Assembly: GCA_006937955.1 (NCBI GenBank)
Contig: SSNP01000094.1
Location: 1,391,753 to 1,455,752, forward strand
Reading direction: 5' to 3'
Length of the DNA: 64,000 nt
Origin: Pachypanchax playfairii
Lineage: Eukaryota > Chordata > Actinopteri > Cyprinodontiformes > Aplocheilidae
The translations under genes and the position numbers were made by a program. This document shows, in pieces, positions 59,401-64,000 of this stretch (positions are counted from its first letter, which is position 1; each line of letters starts with the position of its first letter). The notes under the pieces were generated by a model. The model ran no database searches and was not told where the DNA came from. It was given only the letters and a program-made list of their open reading frames with translations.

Positions 59401-61454
59401 ATTTTTATTTTGTTAACAGACAGAGAGACAAACAAACTAATCCTGACAAAAACAAAACCTCCCCCGCTGCTACCTGGCAGCTTGAGGGGGGGCCCTCTGC
59501 TGTAGATCACAACATGGGGGGAGTTAAGCTGCTTGGCAGAGGTCTGCGCTCTACGAGTGCTTTTTTAGTTCTTTCTTTAATAGAAGGGTACAGACCTGCA
59601 GGTACTTATCCATACGTCTTCTCTTGCCTTGGAACTTCATGTGAAGCTCCAGGAGTTGGAGTATATCACTATGGAAGAGGATGTCTTAGTTTCCCCTTTA
59701 GGATTTGGGATCTGTGTGACTCTGCTTGGACACAAAATAAATGGAAATTAATGATGGATGATTTTCTATATTCATAAATCTTCTCTCTGTTTTGTAGATA
59801 AAATCTTCTCGGATGCAGTTCCCAGATGTGAAAAGTGCTCCAGTTTGGTCAAACCAGGTCAGTTTTATTGTGCTGCACTAAATGTATTTATTTCTGTATA
59901 GAGGCAGAATTTTTCACAAAGTTCATTGTATTATTAACACATTTTTAGTAAATCAGCAGACTTAGATGCTACACTGCTCCCATCACGTGTTTATTTATTT
60001 TTTCATCTCTTGGCTCAGACATTGTCTTCTTTGGAGAGAGTCTTCCAGCCCGTTTCTTCACTTCAGTAAAAATGGCAAGCACACAGCGTTTGTTTGAAAA
60101 CACAAACAATCAGACTTTTGATTGTAAAATATAACGAGCTTCTTTCTTTCCAGGATTTTTGTCGTTGTGACCTTCTCATCATCATGGGGACGTCTCTGCA
60201 GGTCCAGCCATTTGCAAGTTTGGTCGGCAGGTAAAGCAGATCAGGTTTCACACACCTGGCCGAGTTCACACACTACAGATCTTATTGTCTGATTTTATAC
60301 TGTAGTTTAATTATCATTGACACTGTTCTAAACTGAAGTCTGTTTTGTTTCTTCTTTTTGTCATTCAAGTCAGGTTTATTTATATTTATTTTATTTATTT
60401 ATTCAGAGTGTCAAAAAGTTGCCCCAGACTGCTGATTAACATGGAGAAAGCAGGAGAGGTGAGCTTGTGCTCTTCCATTGCACATGATTATTTTATTCTT
60501 ATTACCTGTTTCAGAGCATCAAATAAATATTATTGTCAGAATAAGATAAATGGACTAAAAATATTTTTTCATTTACTGGGGAGAGGCTATCTAAACAAAC
60601 CTAGCCCTATTTTAAAATGAGTGAGAGGTTGAGGCCTTTTACTTTTGCCCAAAAAATATAATAGTACTGTTTGAAATCCCCCTAAAACATACACAACCCT
60701 AAGTCCACTAAAAGTTGGGATGCTGTTTTTAATATAAAAATTAAAACAAATGCCTTTTTTTTTTGCAAATCTTATAAATCCATATTTATTCTCAATAGAA
60801 TAAAACAACATATCAGACATTGAAATAAAAGATATTTTACTATTTCAAAGTAAATACACGCTCATTTTGAATTCAATGGCAGCAACACATGTCCAAAAAG
60901 GTTGATGTTTACTGTTGTGTAACGCCCCCAATTCTTTTCACATCTGTCTATTAACATCTGGGGAATGAGGAGACCAGTTGGTAAAGTTTTAGGAGAGCAG
61001 TGTTGTCCCTTAGACCATTTTTATTGAATTTTGGACCAACTTTTCTCAAATTGTTTCCTAACTTTTTATTTTTTTTACAAAGTTTGTTGCATATTGGTGA
61101 AATTGTCTCCATCTTTACGTCTGAGCAGCTCTGACTCCCAGTGTTCATATAAAACAACATTGTCACATAGCATTATTGCTTCTATCTGTAACTGGACTGA
61201 AGCCACAATTCTTTCCTTTTATTGTCTCTCTCTGTTTAGAGAAGCAAACAAAAGTAGCAATTACATTTTTTTATACTTTTAATTTGCAAAGGGCAGTCTA
61301 GATACTATAGTGAAATTTCTCCACTTTGTGCAGTATTACATCTTTACTTGTGTCTCTGCAGGCTGATCCTATGTTAGGGTTACTGGGTTTTGGAGGAGGG
61401 ATGGACTTTGACTCAGACAAGGCTTACAGGTGAGATTGAGACACAACCCCCCCC

Positions 61455-61487
<33 letters not shown>

Positions 61488-63641
61488 GTCCCCAACCCTG
61501 AATATGTCAAATTATGCTATAATTTTGTAGTCTATTATTATTATTATTATTGTTGTCGTCCATCCGTCCATCCATCCGTCCGTCCGTCCGTCCGTCCATC
61601 CATCCATCCAGTAATGAGTTCATACTCAGCGAGCAGCTGCCCCAGAATGCTTTGCAGGATTTCAGCCAATAAAAGCTCAAGAGATGTCAAGACGTTTATG
61701 GCACTGAGCGTTCGGATTCAGTTTGACGTCTATAGACGTCTATGGCACTGAATGAGTTAATGTTATTTTTATCGTTGTTGTTGTTATATTTGTTTAAGGT
61801 ATAGTGGAGGATTTTTGTAAATTTTTAGGAAAGAATCACCCTCACCACCTTTTTGAGAAAGGCTCATGCACAGCTCTCACAGTTATCCACGTGCACACCC
61901 TGTTTATAAGTTGCTGTCAACATCATAGAACAGCTCACAGTTCTTCCCTCAGTCATTGTACTCACGTCCTTGACAAAGAGCTCCAGAACGCCTCGTATCA
62001 GTGCCTTCTGTCCGTCCCTCTTCACCCCCTCACACGACCCTGCCTGCCGTGTGTCACGCACCACACATAAACACCTGAGAGTGTGCATGTGCAGGAAGTG
62101 AAAACTATTGTAACCGAGCTTAACCAACCACTTATTAACTGATGGTAGTAGAGCAGGTCAGCCGGTCCAACATGCAGGCTGCGTCTTTATTAACACTCTG
62201 ATTCAAAATAAACTTCAAAATAAAAGCATCAATAGAAAAGTCCCTTACGCTATCCAAGATATGTGCACAACATTTCACCAGAATGATTGACAAGTAGGTG
62301 GACCAATAGTCTAGATGATCCACCCGGAAGAAAAAGATCCTCTGCCATACTTTTAATATTATTATTAGTAGTAGTAGTTGTCAGTCAGTTAGTCCTTATA
62401 TGTACCTATATTACCTATAGATGAAGGCCCTCTTACCCTTTTGTCCTAGTGGGGACACATTCAGTCTGATGTTGTCAGTCTGATGACTGAAAACTGCCTC
62501 CATAGGTATGCAGTGCAGTAACATCAAAGGAAACGTCTACTGGTGTCTGCTTCAGGCGTCAGACGTTGTTCATAAACTGTCGAGTTCTGTATAGGATGTG
62601 GTTTATTGCCAAAATGGTGAAAAGTTTTTCAGAAATGTTTTTTACTTTGACGTGAACTTTTTTCTTTTTGCAGAGATGTTGCTCACATCAGCACATGTGA
62701 TGATGGTTGCTTGGCTCTAGCTGACTTGTTGGGCTGGAAGGTACGTTACACACTCCTACGGATCTTCATTTATTTATTCATCTATTGCATGCAACTGTTG
62801 TGCAGCAGTCAGTCGAGAGCAGTCACCATGAGATGATCACAAATTATTCTGAGGGCGGTCAGTGCGGTGATCATTTTGCAAAAACAATCCTGATATCAAC
62901 TAGAAAATCACTCGTAGAGCTCAGACCTCCACCGAGAACCTCATTTCCCTCCACGTACAGGAAGTTATTTACAACAAAAATACCAGTGATCTTTACTGTA
63001 TTGACAATATTGTATCCATTGACCAAGAAAAACAACTTGATCAATTGGATTAACATTGATCTTATTATTAGTTATATTGCCAACAGACAAACTAACAAAC
63101 CCTGGTGAAAACAATCTCCTGGTGGAGGTAATTAAACTCCATTTATGTGGATATTAAGAGGAGCAGCAACTTGCCAGTTCTCCCAGAACGTTTGTCTGAG
63201 AATTACATTTCGTTACCGATCTGAAACAATTAAATGCAACTAAAAACAAAAACAGAAATCTATTAGAAGGCAGTTATCATCCTTTTTGACAGAAAAATCT
63301 TCTACAAAGTCCATTAATTTGGAAGAAGAGTGTCACCCAGTGTTCTGACGTTTCATATGCAAATATAATATAAAATGTCTTTAGTTTGAGCTGATTTTCT
63401 GCTGTTTAAAACCACACAAATTGAAAAAGTATCTGTGGGATAAAGCAATACTGAAACACAAGAAACTACATTTCTGTATTTTTTATCGCCTCTCCAGGTG
63501 GAGTTGGAAGAACTCGTAAAGAAGGAGCACGCCAGGATCGACAGCCAGGACAAGAAAGAAGAAGAAGAGAAGGTTGGAGAAAGTAAAGGAGCTTCGGCCA
63601 AGGCCCAATCAGCTGATCCAGAAGCTAAAGCAGAGGAGTAA
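56432..63641 (+). CDS. sirt2: sirt2, NAD-dependent protein deacetylase sirtuin-2, complete
   Basis: A class III deacylase that uses NAD+ to remove acetyl groups from lysines, mainly in the cytosol; known substrates include alpha-tubulin. Coding exons are 56432-56447, 56539-56582, 56668-56716, 57186-57296, 57379-57420, 57517-57623, 57717-57773, 57853-57921, 57999-58128, 59798-59857, 60019-60074, 60154-60230, 60407-60458, 61362-61429, 62674-62740 and 63498-63641. They sum to 1149 nt, giving 382 codons in frame (human 389). Motifs are MDFLRSLFSSTLGL (the export-signal region), the NAD-binding GAGISTSAGIPDFRS, QNIDTLERVAGL, the catalytic His in EAHGTFYTSHC, zinc-binding Cys pairs HCVSSC and CEKC, FFGESLPARFF, GTSLQVQPF and GGGMDFDSDKAYRDV. 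The tail is acidic and lysine-rich. Intron 11 is GC-AG (ATG|gcaagc); all others are GT-AG. The gene is transcribed divergently from dnah8. Confidence 0.95.
58129..59797. repeat. sirt2 intron 9 filled with LINE and other repeat fragments
   Basis: The intron hosts a minus-strand non-LTR retrotransposon remnant. The frame at 58625-58840 reads MKTQPEYQECSITCFTETWL KEH..., the N-terminal part of an APE-type endonuclease. The 3' tail is at about 58310-58350 ('ttattaatccc', 'gatcaaatcaaatc'), and the internal reverse transcriptase is missing. A block at 58383-58540 ('ggacaggaaggaactcctgt', 'gtgttctgaagaggatgatg') recurs in diverged form at 59020-59130. From about 59160 to 59560 a different interspersed repeat follows ('ggtggcagcagggaagttat' through 'gaggtctgcgctctacgagt'), with related sequence at 62920-63130. 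Confidence 0.7.
60459..61361. repeat. sirt2 intron with an unidentified teleost repeat
   Basis: At about 60650-60930 the sequence resembles a widespread fish interspersed repeat ('accctaagtccactaaaagt', 'tggcagcaacacatgtccaa'). Its superfamily was not identified. No exon-like frame is present. Confidence 0.4.
61442..61615. repeat. Microsatellite cluster in sirt2 intron
   Basis: A C run followed by (CA)n at about 61446-61487, then (TAT)n at about 61534-61548, then a (CCGT/CCAT)n tetranucleotide tract at about 61558-61611. Such tracts are length-variable. The rest of this intron up to 62673 holds nothing I recognise. Confidence 0.85.
62741..63497. repeat. sirt2 last intron with repeat fragment
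   Basis: From about 62920 to 63135 the sequence ('cagacctccaccgagaacct' to 'ctcctggtggaggt') resembles an interspersed repeat related to that at 59160-59560, here as a diverged piece. The remainder is AT-rich intron with no recognised features. Confidence 0.4.
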
Positions 63642-64000
63642 CTTAGAGCTCCCTAAGATTTAATGGCAGTTCTATAAACAGTTTAGATAGAGATTCAGAT
63701 ACTGGGCTTTTGGTTTGATGGGCGTCGTCACTCTTATTCTCTGAATTTTAACTTTTCTGTGGACGTCTCTGGATTCTATGCTTGTTTGTTTTTTTCAGGC
63801 CATTTGCACTTTACTAACATTATTTTGCATGAGCAAACAGTCTGTACATTACTTTCTCTGTGGCGTTTCCAACATTACAAGTCACTGGTAATGTATATAC
63901 AGTTTAATCATGTGTTTGCAGATGTGTGGAAGGTGGTTAAAGTTCCATTCCGATAAAAATCATGTTTTTAACATGTTCTTGTAGCATTTTTCTGATGCTA
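63642..64000 (+). other. sirt2 3' untranslated region
   Basis: Sequence following the TAA stop. No AATAAA is visible before the window edge, so the transcript probably continues beyond it. No other gene was seen. Confidence 0.55.

Noticed and set aside
1..64000. CRISPR arrays, tRNA or rRNA genes, viral insertions
   Set aside because: No evenly spaced direct repeats, no cloverleaf with A/B boxes and no rRNA-like sequence were noticed. Microsatellites and MITEs account for the repeated structure seen.

Overview
The window is nuclear DNA of a ray-finned (teleost) fish. The evidence is compact multi-exon vertebrate genes with GT-AG introns, whose encoded proteins match vertebrate DMAC2, DNAI2, DNAH8 and SIRT2. 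The introns and spacers carry typical teleost repeats: Tc1/mariner, hAT, TTAA-targeting DNA elements, L2-like LINE 3' ends and CA microsatellites. There is no bacterial, organellar or viral gene content.

Layout: (1) 1-4.6 kb, + strand: the last four coding exons of dmac2 (complex I assembly factor). Its first intron here holds a hAT MITE and a 770-bp TTAA-flanked element. (2) 4.6-9.3 kb: spacer with a second copy of the 770-bp element and a structurally complete Tc1 transposon with an open 340-aa transposase. (3) 9.3-12.7 kb, - strand: complete dnai2 (outer-dynein-arm intermediate chain 2), 11 coding exons, 578 codons in frame, with an RFX X-box-like site just upstream of the ATG. (4) 14.5-53.7 kb, - strand: a full-length outer-arm dynein heavy chain best matching DNAH8, about 80 exons, with tail, linker, AAA1-AAA6, stalk and C-terminal domain all recognisable. 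Several of its introns have been expanded by nested DNA transposons. One intron has a 10-N assembly gap inside poly-A. (5) 53.7-56.4 kb: divergent spacer with a roughly 1-kb DNA transposon. (6) 56.4-63.6 kb, + strand: complete sirt2 (NAD-dependent deacetylase), 16 coding exons, 382 codons in frame.

How the genes relate: dnah8 and dnai2 encode subunits of the same machine, the axonemal outer dynein arm. They lie head to tail on the same strand about 2 kb apart. SIRT2 is a cytosolic deacetylase whose known substrates include alpha-tubulin. DMAC2 is mitochondrial and functionally unrelated.

The most interesting points are the physical linkage of two outer-arm genes, the dnai2 X-box, an inverted pair of MITEs flanking four dnah8 exons, duplicated 770-bp elements that share a 3' flank but not a 5' flank, an apparently intact Tc1 transposase, and a GC-AG intron in sirt2. 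I found no convincing wholly new biological system. Exon limits were read by eye from splice signals and reading frame. Those of dmac2, dnai2 and sirt2 sum in frame; most dnah8 limits are approximate to a few bases.
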